Below, piece after piece: positions 1-8,030 of a stretch of 64,000 nucleotides of DNA (the first letter of the stretch is position 1; the number at the start of each line of letters is the position of its first letter). The stretch is from NCBI GenBank assembly GCA_934563745.1, contig CAKTHE010000009.1:1-64000 (forward strand). Reading direction: 5' to 3'. A model generated the notes under the pieces. It was not told the DNA's origin, did not search any database, and was given only the letters and a program-made list of their open reading frames with translations. Source of the DNA: an uncultured Dysosmobacter sp. (lineage in GTDB: Bacteria; Bacillota; Clostridia; Oscillospirales; Oscillospiraceae). The position numbers and the translations under genes were made by a program.

Positions 1-75
1 GTGGGAACAACTGGACTCGAACCAGTGACCCCCTGCTTGTAAGGCAGGTGCTCTAACCAGCTGAGCTATGCTCCC
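1..75 (-). tRNA. tRNA-Val (anticodon UAC)
   Basis: The minus strand folds as a cloverleaf. The acceptor stem pairs GGGAGCA with TGTTCCC, with one G-U pair. The D-arm begins TAGCTCAG. The anticodon stem CCTGC/GCAGG encloses the loop CTTACAA, so the anticodon is TAC (valine). The T-arm contains GGTTCGAGTCC. The discriminator base is at position 2, and the window edge cuts off whether CCA is encoded beyond position 1. Confidence 0.95.
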
Positions 76-103
76 GAACATTCCGCTCCAGACGGCGAAG
101 TTT

Positions 104-132
104 ATTATACTAAAAGCATTCCGATCTGTCAA
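104..132 (-). promoter_or_regulatory. Promoter of tRNA-Val
   Basis: On the minus strand TTGACA (132-127) and TATAAT (109-104) are separated by exactly 17 bp. Both hexamers are perfect consensus, as expected for a stable-RNA promoter. The first tRNA base lies about 29 bp downstream of the -10. Confidence 0.9.
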
Positions 133-172
133 TACGAAGTTTGAAATTTTTTATCTTTTTTCAGGGCGGTGC

Positions 173-1072
173 TTATACCGGGCGCTTGCCCCGTTTCATC
201 CCATCGAGCATCCGCTGCAGGTCCTCCGCCGAGAAGCGCTGCACCCGGTCGCAGAAGCGGCAGGTCAGCTCTGCGCCCCCCTGCTCATCCAAAATCGACT
301 GCACCTCCTGCGGCCCCAAACTGATCAGCGCCCGCTCCATCCGTTCCCGGCTGCATGTGCAGCGGTAGGCAATGGGACTCTTTTCCAGGATCTCCAGATC
401 AAAGTCCGCCAGCGCCCGGCGCAGCAGCGCCTCCGGATCCGCGTCCGCTTCCAGCAGCTTGCTGACCGGCCCCGCCGCCAGAACGCTGCCTTCCACCTTG
501 GAAATCACATCTTCCCCGGCGCCCGGCAGCAGCTGGATCAAATAGCCGCCGGCTGCCAGAACGCTTTGATCCCGATCCACCAAAACTCCCAGGCCGCAGG
601 CCGTGGGGATCTGTTCAGACTCAGCAAAATAAGCCGCCAAATCCTCCGCGATTTCACCGCCCAGCAGGGCAACGCTGCCCACGTAAGGCTCCTTCATATT
701 CAGGTCCCGGATCACATTCAGGGTTCCATCCGTTCCCACGGCACCGCCAACGTCCAGTTTCCCGTCCGGACGCAGCGGAAGATCCACCGCCGGATGGTCC
801 ACCGTCCCCCGCACGTTGCCCAGATGGTCCGACACCGCCAGGATGGTTCCCAGCGGCCCGCCGCCTTTGATCTGCAGCGTTACGCTGGCTCCTTCCTCTT
901 TCAGGGCGTTGCCCATCATGGATGCGGCTGCCAGCGTCCGGCCCAAAGCCGCCGTGGCCACCGGCAAGGTCTTATGAATCTGACGGGCCCGCTCGGTCAG
1001 CTCCCGGGTCGAAACGGCAGCCGCCTTTACAAAGCCATCTTTGCTGATGGCACGCACCAATTGATCGCTCAT
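173..1072 (-). CDS. hslO: Hsp33 redox-regulated chaperone
   Basis: Hsp33 is a cytoplasmic holdase that is activated when oxidation releases zinc from a four-cysteine switch. The 299-residue product shows the usual core (MSDQLVRAIS start, GGGPLGTILAVSD region). All four switch cysteines are near the C-terminus, as CTC at about 238-240 and CRFC at about 271-274. The ATG at 1072 was chosen because GGAAGGAG lies just upstream; the reading frame stays open further upstream but without such a site. It is the last gene of a yerC - methyltransferase - hslO group, 71 bp after the methyltransferase stop. No convincing terminator was seen before the downstream tRNA promoter. Confidence 0.95.
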   Translation of the reverse strand: MSDQLVRAISKDGFVKAAAVSTRELTERARQIHKTLPVATAALGRTLAAASMMGNALKEEGASVTLQIKGGGPLGTILAVSDHLGNVRGTVDHPAVDLPLRPDGKLDVGGAVGTDGTLNVIRDLNMKEPYVGSVALLGGEIAEDLAAYFAESEQIPTACGLGVLVDRDQSVLAAGGYLIQLLPGAGEDVISKVEGSVLAAGPVSKLLEADADPEALLRRALADFDLEILEKSPIAYRCTCSRERMERALISLGPQEVQSILDEQGGAELTCRFCDRVQRFSAEDLQRMLDGMKRGKRPV

Positions 1073-1143
1073 AGTATTCTCCTTCCTTCCGGAGCGGTCC
1101 TCACTCCCGCTCCCCGCGGCCGGAAGCACCTTTCCCGGCCGTC

Positions 1144-1905
1144 TCACCGCTCCTTTGCCGGGCGAACCGCCCGCACGATCCAGCGGTCTTCCTCCGCTTT
1201 CGGCGGACGCCGGCTCAAATCGCCGCAGAATGTGATCTCCGCAAACCCCGCCGCCTCCAGGAACGAACGTAGCTGTGCCTCGCTCCAGGCGCGTTCCCGG
1301 TGCTCTTCATAGCTCCGCTCCCATGCGCCATCCGGCCGCAGGTGAAACAGGTCCACCTGATACGTGCACACCTGGGTCCGCTGCGAAAAAAAGGTCCGCC
1401 AGGTGCAGAATTGGTCCTCCGTCTCATCGGTATAAAGCTGCCCATCCATCCGCTGGAGCTTATAGGGCGTATTGACGTCAAAAATCAGCGCGCCGCCCGG
1501 CCGCAAATACCGGTAAACCCGGCGAAACGTCTCCTGCAGATCCCGCTCCCGGGTCAGATAATTCAGCGAGTCCAATGTGGATACCGCCGCATCCACACAG
1601 TCCGCAAGGCGCAGCCGCTGCATGGTCTGGTGCAGAAAAAAGGGGCGCGTCCCCTCCGGAAGCGCCTCTGCCTTGCGGGCTGCCTCCGTCAGCATTTCTT
1701 CCGCCCCGTCCGAAGCGATCACCTGATACCCGCGCTGCGCCAGAAGACACGCGACCGTCCCGGTCCCGCAGCCCAGGTCCAGCACCGTGTGCACCGGAAT
1801 GGAGCTTTGCCGGAACCGGCGGATCAGATCCTCGGTCCGGCGCCGGTACTGCCCATCCGCCATCAGCGCATCATACGCCCCGGCAAAGGACTCATAGCTT
1901 CCCAT
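1144..1905 (-). CDS. Class I SAM-dependent methyltransferase
   Basis: This is a 253-residue Rossmann-type methyltransferase. SAM-binding motif I is VLDLGCGTGTVACLLA near residue 40. An acidic residue follows the second strand (VIASDGAEEML), and the motif around STLDSLNYL corresponds to the post-motif region of small-molecule methyltransferases. The substrate cannot be read from sequence. The start at 1905 has AGGAGCAGGAAG upstream and overlaps the end of yerC by 14 bp, so the two are almost certainly translationally coupled. Clostridial genomes often carry such a methyltransferase next to hslO, but no shared function is established here. Confidence 0.85.
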   Translation of the reverse strand: MGSYESFAGAYDALMADGQYRRRTEDLIRRFRQSSIPVHTVLDLGCGTGTVACLLAQRGYQVIASDGAEEMLTEAARKAEALPEGTRPFFLHQTMQRLRLADCVDAAVSTLDSLNYLTRERDLQETFRRVYRYLRPGGALIFDVNTPYKLQRMDGQLYTDETEDQFCTWRTFFSQRTQVCTYQVDLFHLRPDGAWERSYEEHRERAWSEAQLRSFLEAAGFAEITFCGDLSRRPPKAEEDRWIVRAVRPAKER

Positions 1906-2206
1906 CTTCCTGCTCCTGCTTCTGCTTTTGATATTCAAACACCTTGGCATAGCCGCCGGTCCCGTAGCTTAAAGACCGGTTTACCCGGCTGATGGTGGCG
2001 CTGGAGGCCCCGGTTTTTTCCAGAATGTCGTTGTAAATCATGCCCTGACTTAAAAGGGACGCCACCTCAAAGCGCTGCTCCATGGAGCGCAGCTCGGACA
2101 CTGTGCACAGATCCTGAAAGAAATCGTAACATTCCTTTTCATCCTTTAAAAGCAGAATCGCCTTATAAAGATCCCCGTTCATTTCTTTTTTCCCGATCTT
2201 GACCAT
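1892..2206 (-). CDS. yerC: YerC/YecD family TrpR-related regulator
   Basis: The 104-residue protein matches the small TrpR-like YerC/YecD DNA-binding family. It has a helical dimerisation part (FFQDLCTVSELRSMEQRFEVASLL) followed by a helix-turn-helix (GMIYNDILEKTGASSATISRVNRSL). Members are cytoplasmic regulators with poorly known targets. The start at 2206 has GGGAGG eight bases upstream. It is first in the operon, behind a good promoter at 2259-2287, and overlaps the methyltransferase gene downstream. Its C-terminus is Lys/Gln/Glu-rich (YQKQKQEQEDGK). Confidence 0.9.
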   Translation of the reverse strand: MVKIGKKEMNGDLYKAILLLKDEKECYDFFQDLCTVSELRSMEQRFEVASLLSQGMIYNDILEKTGASSATISRVNRSLSYGTGGYAKVFEYQKQKQEQEDGKL

Positions 2207-2258
2207 GCGGCAAACCTCCCGTCCGAATTTCCGGCTCGTGTTCTTTTCATCCTGTTGT

Positions 2259-2287
2259 ATTTTAGCATTGTAGTGCGTGAAAGTAAA
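2259..2287 (-). promoter_or_regulatory. Promoter of yerC operon
   Basis: Minus-strand TTTACT (2287-2282), 17 bp spacer, TAAAAT (2264-2259) preceded by TGC, giving an extended -10. It lies 53 bp upstream of the yerC start. Confidence 0.75.
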
Positions 2288-2405
2288 GAGAAACCTGCAT
2301 TTTTTCCGCGGGGCTTCCGGGTCACCGCGGCCGGCGGCTGTGCATAGGCTGAAGCAGTATGGCAGCCGGCGCAAGCCGCCTGGCCTGGAAGGAGGAGACC
2401 GTTCC

Positions 2406-3089
2406 ATGAGGAAAGCCCCCGCCTCTCTCTGTACGGAGGATTTTTCCGCCCAGAGGGAATGGACTGTGGAAGGGATCCCGGTTCTGTCCGCTTCGCTTAC
2501 GCTGCCCCGGCCCGTGTGCAGTGATACCCGGACAGCCCGGCGAATCGAACGCTATTACCGCGCCATGCAGCGCAGTTATCTTGCCTATTGCGAGCATCTG
2601 CTGTTTCCCCGCTCTGCCGAGGCCGCCCAGGCCGCCATTCGGTCCAGCATGCCCCTGCCTCATGACAGCGCCGTATTGAATTACCAGATCACCTGGAACC
2701 GGGATGGGATCTGGAGTCTTTATATCCAAAGCCGGGAGTGCCTGGATGGCCGGCGCGCAGAACTGCTGCGCCGCGGAGACACCTGGGACCTTCTGACCGG
2801 ATATCCGCTGGCTCTCTCCGAATTTTTTCCGCGGCGCAGCGCCTGGCGCAAGCAGCTGCGCAGCTTTGCCGCCCAGGAGATCCGGCGGCAGGAGGCCGAC
2901 GGGACGGCCTGCTATCAGGATGGCTGGCCCCGGCGGCTGCGGCATTTCAACAGCGAGAACTTTTACCTGTGCGAAGAGGGGCTGTGTTTTTTCTATCCCA
3001 TGTACGCCCTGGCGCCCCCCGCAGAAGGGATCCCGGTCTTTTGCCTGCCGTTTGCGCCGGAGGGGCCCCGCCTGCCCGGGCGCGCATAA
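2406..3089 (+). CDS. DUF3298 (RsiV/PdaC-like) domain protein
   Basis: The 227-residue protein ends in a pattern typical of DUF3298, the domain shared by the C-terminal parts of RsiV anti-sigma factors and PdaC. That pattern comprises DLLTGYPLALSEFF and, near the end, NFYLCEEGLCFFYPMYALAPPAEG followed by IPVFCLPF. No transmembrane segment or signal peptide is visible, so unlike RsiV it appears cytoplasmic or solely domain-sized. The start at 2406 is set by GGAAGGAGG about 12 bases upstream. It stands alone, divergent from yerC and convergent with the carbonic-anhydrase-like gene. The exact role is unknown. Confidence 0.8.
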   Translation: MRKAPASLCTEDFSAQREWTVEGIPVLSASLTLPRPVCSDTRTARRIERYYRAMQRSYLAYCEHLLFPRSAEAAQAAIRSSMPLPHDSAVLNYQITWNRDGIWSLYIQSRECLDGRRAELLRRGDTWDLLTGYPLALSEFFPRRSAWRKQLRSFAAQEIRRQEADGTACYQDGWPRRLRHFNSENFYLCEEGLCFFYPMYALAPPAEGIPVFCLPFAPEGPRLPGRA

Positions 3090-3123
3090 AAGCAGCGCCG
3101 CCGGCAGGCAGCGCTGCTTTTAT
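3086..3123. terminator. Bidirectional terminator
   Basis: A perfect 13-bp stem joins 3086-3098 to 3111-3123 with a 12-nt loop. The arms are GC-rich inside and A/T-rich outside, so each strand ends in a T-run. The stop codon of the DUF3298 gene lies inside the left arm, and the convergent gamma-CA gene ends 14 bp further on. Confidence 0.85.
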
Positions 3124-3136
3124 GCGTGATTCCGGA

Positions 3137-3625
3137 TCAATAGCGGCCGGCGCGGTAAGCCTCCACCCGATCCAGATACTCCTCCGCAGATTCCACATTG
3201 CTTTGAATCTCCTCCGGCGTCAGGGGACGGATCACCTTGGCCGGGGATCCGAAGGCCATGGAGCCATCCGGGATTTCCATCTTCCCGGTCACCAGGGAGC
3301 CGGCGCCGATGATGCAGTTGCTGCCGATTCGGGCCCCGCTGATGACAATGGCACCCATTCCGATCAGCGTATTGTCGCCGATGGTGCAGCCATGGACAAT
3401 GGCCCCGTGGCCGATGGTGCAGCCCCGGCCGATGTGGGTCTCGTCATGCATCACCACATTGTCCTGAACGTTGGTATTCTCTCCGATGACGATCGGGCCG
3501 CGGTCTCCCCGCAGCGCGGCGCCGTACCACACGCTGCAGCCCTTGCCCAGGGTCACGTCCCCGGCCACATAGGCCCCCTCCGTGATCAGGACCTCAGCAC
3601 CGGATTGCTTTAATGAATAGGCCAT
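3137..3625 (-). CDS. Gamma-class carbonic anhydrase-like protein
   Basis: The product is a 162-residue left-handed beta-helix protein of the gamma carbonic anhydrase/YrdA family. Hexapeptide repeats run through most of it. The three expected zinc histidines are visible as H60 (VVMHDE) and H73/H78 (GHGAIVHGC), next to the conserved RGDRG and QDN motifs. It could interconvert CO2 and bicarbonate, although many family members have no measured activity. The start at 3625 has only a weak AGAGAAG site. It lies 71 bp downstream of the M29 aminopeptidase gene, probably as the third gene of that transcript. Confidence 0.9.
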   Translation of the reverse strand: MAYSLKQSGAEVLITEGAYVAGDVTLGKGCSVWYGAALRGDRGPIVIGENTNVQDNVVMHDETHIGRGCTIGHGAIVHGCTIGDNTLIGMGAIVISGARIGSNCIIGAGSLVTGKMEIPDGSMAFGSPAKVIRPLTPEEIQSNVESAEEYLDRVEAYRAGRY

Positions 3626-3696
3626 AACTTCTCTTTTTCTCTCTTTCTGTGATTCTTTCGCCGGCCGGTGCGCCGCAGCGCCTGCCGGCTGCTGCC

Positions 3697-4923
3697 TCAA
3701 ATGGCAAAATTGCCCTGCACGAACACCGGAACCTCCCGCCCGTCATGGGTCGTCCCCACGATGGACAGATCCGCGGTGCCCACCATAAAGTCCACATGGG
3801 TGATGGACTGATTCAGGCCGCGGGCCTTCAGCTCATCCTTGCTCATCTGCTGGCCACCCTTCAGGCAGGGATAGGCTTCGCCGAAGGCGATGTGGCAGGC
3901 GGCATTTTCGTCAAAAAGCGTATTGTAATACAGAATCTTTTGGTTGGAAATGGGACTGTCGTAGGGGACCAGCGCCACCTCGCCGAAGTAAGAGGCGCCC
4001 TCGTCCACGGAGACGGCCGCCTTCAAAAATTCCTCGCCCTGCTCGGCGTGGACCTCCGTGATCTTTCCGTCCCGCACCACAAAGTGGAAGCCGTTGATGA
4101 TATTTCCGTCATTTACCAGCGGCATGGAGGCGTATACCACACCGTTCACACCCGTTTTCAGGGGGGAGGTAAACAGCTCTTCCGTAGGAATGTTGGCAAT
4201 AAACTCCTGTCCGGAAAGAGTCCGGTCGTTCCCCGCTTCCCAGATATGACCCTCCGGCAGCTCCACCGTCAGGTCCGTGCCCAGGGAATTGGTGTAATGC
4301 AGTGACCAGAAATTCAGCTCATTGAGCCGCTTCATGCGGCCTTCCAGCGTCGCCAGATGCTCCTGCCACTTTTCGACGCAGCGGCCATCCCCGGAGATCC
4401 GGACCGCCGCAAAGATCGCGTCCCACAGCTTTTCCATGGCCTCTTCCTCGCCCGTATCCGGGAACACGGTCTTTGCCCAGCTTGGAATGGGGACCGAGGC
4501 AATGCACCAGGGAAAGCCGGAGCACATCTGCAGCCGATCAAACTCCCGCAGGGCAAGACCGGACGCCTGCTGGGCCCGCACCAGCCGCCTGGAATCCACA
4601 CCCTTCAAATTCTCCGGATCCGAGGCGGAGATGGCCAGGTAGGCCGCTCCTTCCAGGGCATAGTCATTGAAGAAATGGCGCCGCCACAGGGGGACTTCAT
4701 CAAAAACCGCCTCGTCGGCATAGAGATACTTCATGCGCCCCAGGGCGTCGTCGTGCCAGTTCATCACCACTTCCCGGCAGCCGGCGTCATATGCCTTCTG
4801 CGCACACATGCGGGCAAAATAGGCGCATTCCACCGGCGACGAGATCACCAGGGTCTGTCCCTTCTGCACATTCAGGCCCACCCGGACCAGCAGGTCCGCA
4901 TACTCCGAAAGTTTCTCGTTCAT
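3697..4923 (-). CDS. ampS: M29-family metallo-aminopeptidase (AmpS-like)
   Basis: This 408-residue protein has the normal length and pattern of M29 (thermophilic-type) aminopeptidases, cytoplasmic enzymes that release N-terminal residues using two metal ions. The metal/catalytic set is readable as E249, E315, H344, Y351, H376 and D378 (CHIAFGEAYP and HVDFMVG motifs). An AAAGGAAG site precedes the ATG. It sits 36 bp downstream of yihY and 71 bp upstream of the carbonic-anhydrase-like gene, all on one strand. Peptide recycling is the likely role. Confidence 0.92.
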   Translation of the reverse strand: MNEKLSEYADLLVRVGLNVQKGQTLVISSPVECAYFARMCAQKAYDAGCREVVMNWHDDALGRMKYLYADEAVFDEVPLWRRHFFNDYALEGAAYLAISASDPENLKGVDSRRLVRAQQASGLALREFDRLQMCSGFPWCIASVPIPSWAKTVFPDTGEEEAMEKLWDAIFAAVRISGDGRCVEKWQEHLATLEGRMKRLNELNFWSLHYTNSLGTDLTVELPEGHIWEAGNDRTLSGQEFIANIPTEELFTSPLKTGVNGVVYASMPLVNDGNIINGFHFVVRDGKITEVHAEQGEEFLKAAVSVDEGASYFGEVALVPYDSPISNQKILYYNTLFDENAACHIAFGEAYPCLKGGQQMSKDELKARGLNQSITHVDFMVGTADLSIVGTTHDGREVPVFVQGNFAI

Positions 4924-4959
4924 ATTAAAGACTTCCTTTCTATCTCCGGGTAGGCGCCG

Positions 4960-5829
4960 TCAGGCCTTCGGCTGAGACGAGCGCTCTCTGCGCAGAGAAA
5001 TCAACATTCCGTTCAGTTCCGCCCCCATGATCAGCATCATCGCCGTCAGGTACAGCCAGATCAGCAGTACGATCATCGTCCCGATGGGGCCGTAGATCAC
5101 CGAATAAGAGGCAATACGCTCCACATAAAAGGAGTAGCACAGCGAAACCAAAAACCACGCGGCCAGCGACCCCAGCACCCCGGGATAAATGTTGCGCCCG
5201 GGCTGGTGCAAATCCTGGGAAAACGCGTAGAGCATATAAAGGCTGGAAAACATCAGCGCCGCCGCCACCGGATAACGCAGCTGCGTCCACAGTACGGCCG
5301 CCGCCGTGGGCAGATGAAACTGCGTAATGGCAAAATGCAGCACCCGCTCGCCCACTGACATCAGCACGATGGTCAGCACGATGGTCACGATCAGGTAAAC
5401 CGTATAGATCAGCGTTTTGATCAGGTGCCGGATCGCCCCCTGCGGGGGGCCCAGATGATAGGCGCTGCGCACGGCGCGCATCAGGGCGTTGGTGGTCCGC
5501 ATAGGAAAATAGATGGAAAAGACCAGGCCAAATACCAACAGCCTGGTGTTGGTCGCCTCGCTGACATACTCCAGATAGGCATTGGCAAAGCTCAGCACGT
5601 CCTCGGGAAGGATGTCGTGCAGGCCGTGCAGCACCGCCGCCACATCCATGTGCAGCAGACCCAGCAGCGCGTTGAAAAAGATCAGCATCGGAAAAAGCAT
5701 GAACAAAAGGTAAAACGACAGGGCCGCGCTCTGGATCCCCACGTTATGCATCATGAAGCGCTGCGCCATCAAATATGCGCCCCGCAGGACTTTATTTTGC
5801 GGCAACGGCCGCAGGGGCGTATCGTCCAT
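4960..5829 (-). CDS. yihY: YihY/UPF0761 family inner-membrane protein
   Basis: The 289-residue polytopic protein shows about six membrane segments. It carries the family hallmark near its end: YGPIGTMIVLLIWLYLTAM followed by LIMGAELN. The N-terminal QSAALSFYLLFMLFPMLIFF is also diagnostic. The family was once mis-named ribonuclease BN; the molecular function of this membrane branch is not established. It heads a minus-strand group with the M29 aminopeptidase and the gamma-CA-like gene. Confidence 0.9.
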   Translation of the reverse strand: MDDTPLRPLPQNKVLRGAYLMAQRFMMHNVGIQSAALSFYLLFMLFPMLIFFNALLGLLHMDVAAVLHGLHDILPEDVLSFANAYLEYVSEATNTRLLVFGLVFSIYFPMRTTNALMRAVRSAYHLGPPQGAIRHLIKTLIYTVYLIVTIVLTIVLMSVGERVLHFAITQFHLPTAAAVLWTQLRYPVAAALMFSSLYMLYAFSQDLHQPGRNIYPGVLGSLAAWFLVSLCYSFYVERIASYSVIYGPIGTMIVLLIWLYLTAMMLIMGAELNGMLISLRRERSSQPKA

Positions 5830-5923
5830 AACTCACTCCGTTCCGCCGCCCGTTCCGGGTGGCCTGTTGATCCGGCAGCCAGGCGGCGCTTCCCAGCCGC
5901 GCGTCCTTTGAACCGGATTTTGT

Positions 5924-5932
5924 ATTATATCA
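5924..5932 (-). promoter_or_regulatory. Extended -10 promoter of yihY
   Basis: On the minus strand TGA-TATAAT (5932-5924) is an extended -10. The -35 region is poor. It lies about 95 bp upstream of yihY and divergent from the rpoN promoter. Confidence 0.55.
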
Positions 5933-6023
5933 CATTCCTGCAAAAAAGAGAAGCCGCTTTTGGCCGTCTCCTGTCGAAGCGTTCAAAATTTTTTGAAAAT
6001 ATTCTTTTCTTCAGCAAAAAAAC

Positions 6024-6032
6024 TGCTATAAT
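6024..6032 (+). promoter_or_regulatory. Extended -10 promoter of rpoN
   Basis: TGC-TATAAT at 6024-6032 is a perfect extended -10 without a good -35 at the normal distance. The rpoN start codon is 57 bp downstream, behind AGAAAGGAG. Confidence 0.65.
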
Positions 6033-6088
6033 GGGGATGATTTATCGTTTCTTTGCACATACAAGCCACAAGAAAGGAGCGGCCGTTC

Positions 6089-7456
6089 ATGGATCTTTCC
6101 CAGCGTCAAACTCAGGTGCAGACTCTGCTTCTGACGCAAAAGCTGCAGCAATCCCTGCATCTGCTGCAGCTTTCCGCTCCGGACCTGCAAAGCTATCTGG
6201 AAGAAGCGTCGCTGTCGAACCCCATGCTGGAGGTCGAACTGCCCCCCCTGGGACGCGGACTGTCCGAGGTGGTGGATGCGGAGCACTTCCGGGAGGACGA
6301 GATCCCCATTGAGCAGCGGGAACGGCAGCTCTGGTCCGGCGGGCGCAGCGAGGATCCCCCGCAGGACTTTACCGCTTACGTCTCCGCAGCGGAGACATAT
6401 ACCGAGCACCTGCTCAGCCAGCTGGGCCAGATGAAGCTGCTGGATCCCTATACCCGGGCGCTGAGCGAATATCTGGTGGGCTGTCTTTCCTCCAGCGGCT
6501 ATCTGGACTGCCCCTTGCCGGAGCTTGCGCAAGAGCTGCGCTGTCCCCTGTTTGATCTGGAGCAGGCCCTGTTTGTCGTGCAGAGTCTGGAGCCCACAGG
6601 CACCGGCGCCCGCAGTCTTTCGGAATGTCTGCTGCTGCAATTGGCCCAGGGCAAGCAGTTCACCGCCTTGAACATTGACCTGGTCCGCCGGGGCCTTCCC
6701 AAGCTGGCCGAAGGCGATTACGCCGGCCTTTCTCAGGAGCTGCACGCTTCCCCCGCTCAGGTCCAGGCCGCGGCCGACTATATCCGCACCCTCAACCCCA
6801 TCCCCTCCCGCGGGTTCCGAAGCGAAAGCTTTACCCACTATACCGTTCCGGAAGCCACGCTGCGCTGGGACGGAAATGCCCTTCAGATCGAAATGAACCG
6901 CGGTGCCTGGCCCCGGGTCTCGGTCAGCCGGGAAAACTCCGCCCTGCTTGACGGGTGCGATTCCAAAGAGGTGCAGACTTACCTGCGCCGCAAGCTGCAG
7001 GATGCAAAGGGCCTGATCTCCAATCTGGACTACCGGCAGGATACTCTGTTCCGGCTGCTGGGCGAAATTGCCCGGCTGCAAAGCGGCTTTTTCACCAAGG
7101 GAGAACCCATGCAGCCCATGACCATGTCCCAGGTGGCGGACGATCTGGGGCTGAATATCTCCACGGTCAGCCGCGCGGTGAAGGACAAATACATCCAGTA
7201 CAACGGGCGGATCTACAGCCTGCGCAGCCTTTTCTCCTCCGCCCTGCAAAGCACCGACGGGGCCGGCGTTTCCGCGGATGGCGCCCGTCGCCAGATCCGG
7301 CTGTGCATCGAAGCCGAGGACCCGGCCCATCCGCTGTCGGACAGCGCGCTGTGCTCGGCCCTGGCCGCCATGAATATTCAGCTTTCCCGGCGGACCGTTG
7401 CCAAATACCGGGGCGAGTTGGGCATCCCCTCCGCCGCACAGCGGCGCAAGGGCTGA
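6089..7456 (+). CDS. rpoN: RNA polymerase sigma-54 factor
   Basis: Sigma-54 directs polymerase to -24/-12 promoters and needs an AAA+ activator. The 455-residue protein has the Gln/Leu-rich N-terminal activator-interacting region (QTQVQTLLLTQKLQQSLHLL), a core-binding middle, the HTH (MTMSQVADDLGLNISTVSRAVKDKY) and a C-terminal RpoN box (SRRTVAKYRGELGIPSA). The ATG at 6089 is preceded by AGAAAGGAG. It appears monocistronic. A matching activator gene (31203-32627) and a consensus sigma-54 promoter (32780-32795) lie in the same window. Confidence 0.96.
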   Translation: MDLSQRQTQVQTLLLTQKLQQSLHLLQLSAPDLQSYLEEASLSNPMLEVELPPLGRGLSEVVDAEHFREDEIPIEQRERQLWSGGRSEDPPQDFTAYVSAAETYTEHLLSQLGQMKLLDPYTRALSEYLVGCLSSSGYLDCPLPELAQELRCPLFDLEQALFVVQSLEPTGTGARSLSECLLLQLAQGKQFTALNIDLVRRGLPKLAEGDYAGLSQELHASPAQVQAAADYIRTLNPIPSRGFRSESFTHYTVPEATLRWDGNALQIEMNRGAWPRVSVSRENSALLDGCDSKEVQTYLRRKLQDAKGLISNLDYRQDTLFRLLGEIARLQSGFFTKGEPMQPMTMSQVADDLGLNISTVSRAVKDKYIQYNGRIYSLRSLFSSALQSTDGAGVSADGARRQIRLCIEAEDPAHPLSDSALCSALAAMNIQLSRRTVAKYRGELGIPSAAQRRKG

Positions 7457-7522
7457 GCGGCCGTTTCCTTTCGTCAACTTTCCCCAGCGCCGCCCCGGGA
7501 GGCCCGGAATTCTTATGTCCTT

Positions 7523-7585
7523 TTGACAAAATTCGCTCTATCCCCGACAATAGCCATTGACTTTCGTCCGGCTTTCGTCTAGTCT
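7523..7585 (+). promoter_or_regulatory. Two tandem sigma-70 promoters
   Basis: The first is TTGACA (7523-7528), 17 bp, GACAAT (7546-7551). The second is TTGACT (7557-7562), 17 bp, TAGTCT (7580-7585). They follow rpoN and would transcribe the short ORF at 7629 and possibly the permease gene beyond it. The -35 boxes are strong and the -10 boxes moderate. Confidence 0.6.
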
Positions 7586-7628
7586 AAAGATTGCCCAGTG
7601 GGTTTGTAGGAAAGGAGAGGTCGCTGTC

Positions 7629-7925
7629 ATGAAAATGTCTGCCTGCGCTGCGTTTTCTGCTTCTGTCTATGATCAGGCAGCGGCGTCTTTTCATGCGTCC
7701 TGCGCCCGGTCCAATGCCTGCGGCGCAGAGTCTGCGGTATTTTACACGGACACCATTTCGATGGTGTCCGTTTTTCTTTGCGTATTGTGCCTGGCGGGGC
7801 TGATTTTGTCCTGCTCTGCGATTTTGCACATTACCATGATCCTTCCGATTCTGCCGGGTCTGTTGATTCTGGCCTGCCTGATTTGCCTGCTGCGTTCGCA
7901 TCTCCCCCCGCGTTCAAAAGACTGA
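7629..7925 (+). CDS. Putative small Cys-rich membrane protein or leader ORF
   Basis: This 98-codon ORF has a good ribosome site (GGAAAGGAGAGG, spaced by eight bases). The N-terminal half is rich in Ala, Ser and Cys (MKMSACAAFSASVYDQAAAS). The C-terminal half holds two hydrophobic stretches that could span the membrane (MVSVFLCVLCLAGLILSC and ITMILPILPGLLILACLICL) and a basic tail. I do not recognise it. A perfect terminator hairpin at 7746-7775 sits inside the reading frame. The region may therefore be a leader RNA whose full translation occurs only when the terminator is read through. It is a real gene only if the hydrophobic part is expressed. Confidence 0.4.
   Translation: MKMSACAAFSASVYDQAAASFHASCARSNACGAESAVFYTDTISMVSVFLCVLCLAGLILSCSAILHITMILPILPGLLILACLICLLRSHLPPRSKD
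7746..7775 (+). terminator. Intrinsic terminator inside the 7629 ORF
   Basis: An 11-bp perfect stem (7746-7756 with 7761-7771) is closed by a TTCG tetraloop and followed by TTTTCTTT. Upstream, two 7-bp pairings could add structure: CTGCCTG with CAGGCAG, and CTGCGCC with GGCGCAG. An RNA of roughly 180-220 nt would end here. Confidence 0.75.
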
Positions 7926-7950
7926 TCACCGTTTTACGTATGCTAAGGAA

Positions 7951-7984
7951 GCGGCTCGTTCTTTTGAACGGGCCGCTCCTTTTG
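7951..7984 (+). terminator. Terminator or attenuator before the permease gene
   Basis: The stem GCGGCTCGTTC / GAACGGGCCGC (7951-7961 with 7966-7976, one G-U) has a TTTT loop and is followed by TCCTTTTG. It ends only about 46 bp before the permease ATG. A TATAAA at 7985-7990 with TTGAAC 15 bp upstream could be a weak promoter overlapping the stem. Confidence 0.6.
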
Positions 7985-8030
7985 TATAAATCCAGAAAAA
8001 GAGAGAGAATTTTTTAAGGAGAGGTTTCCA

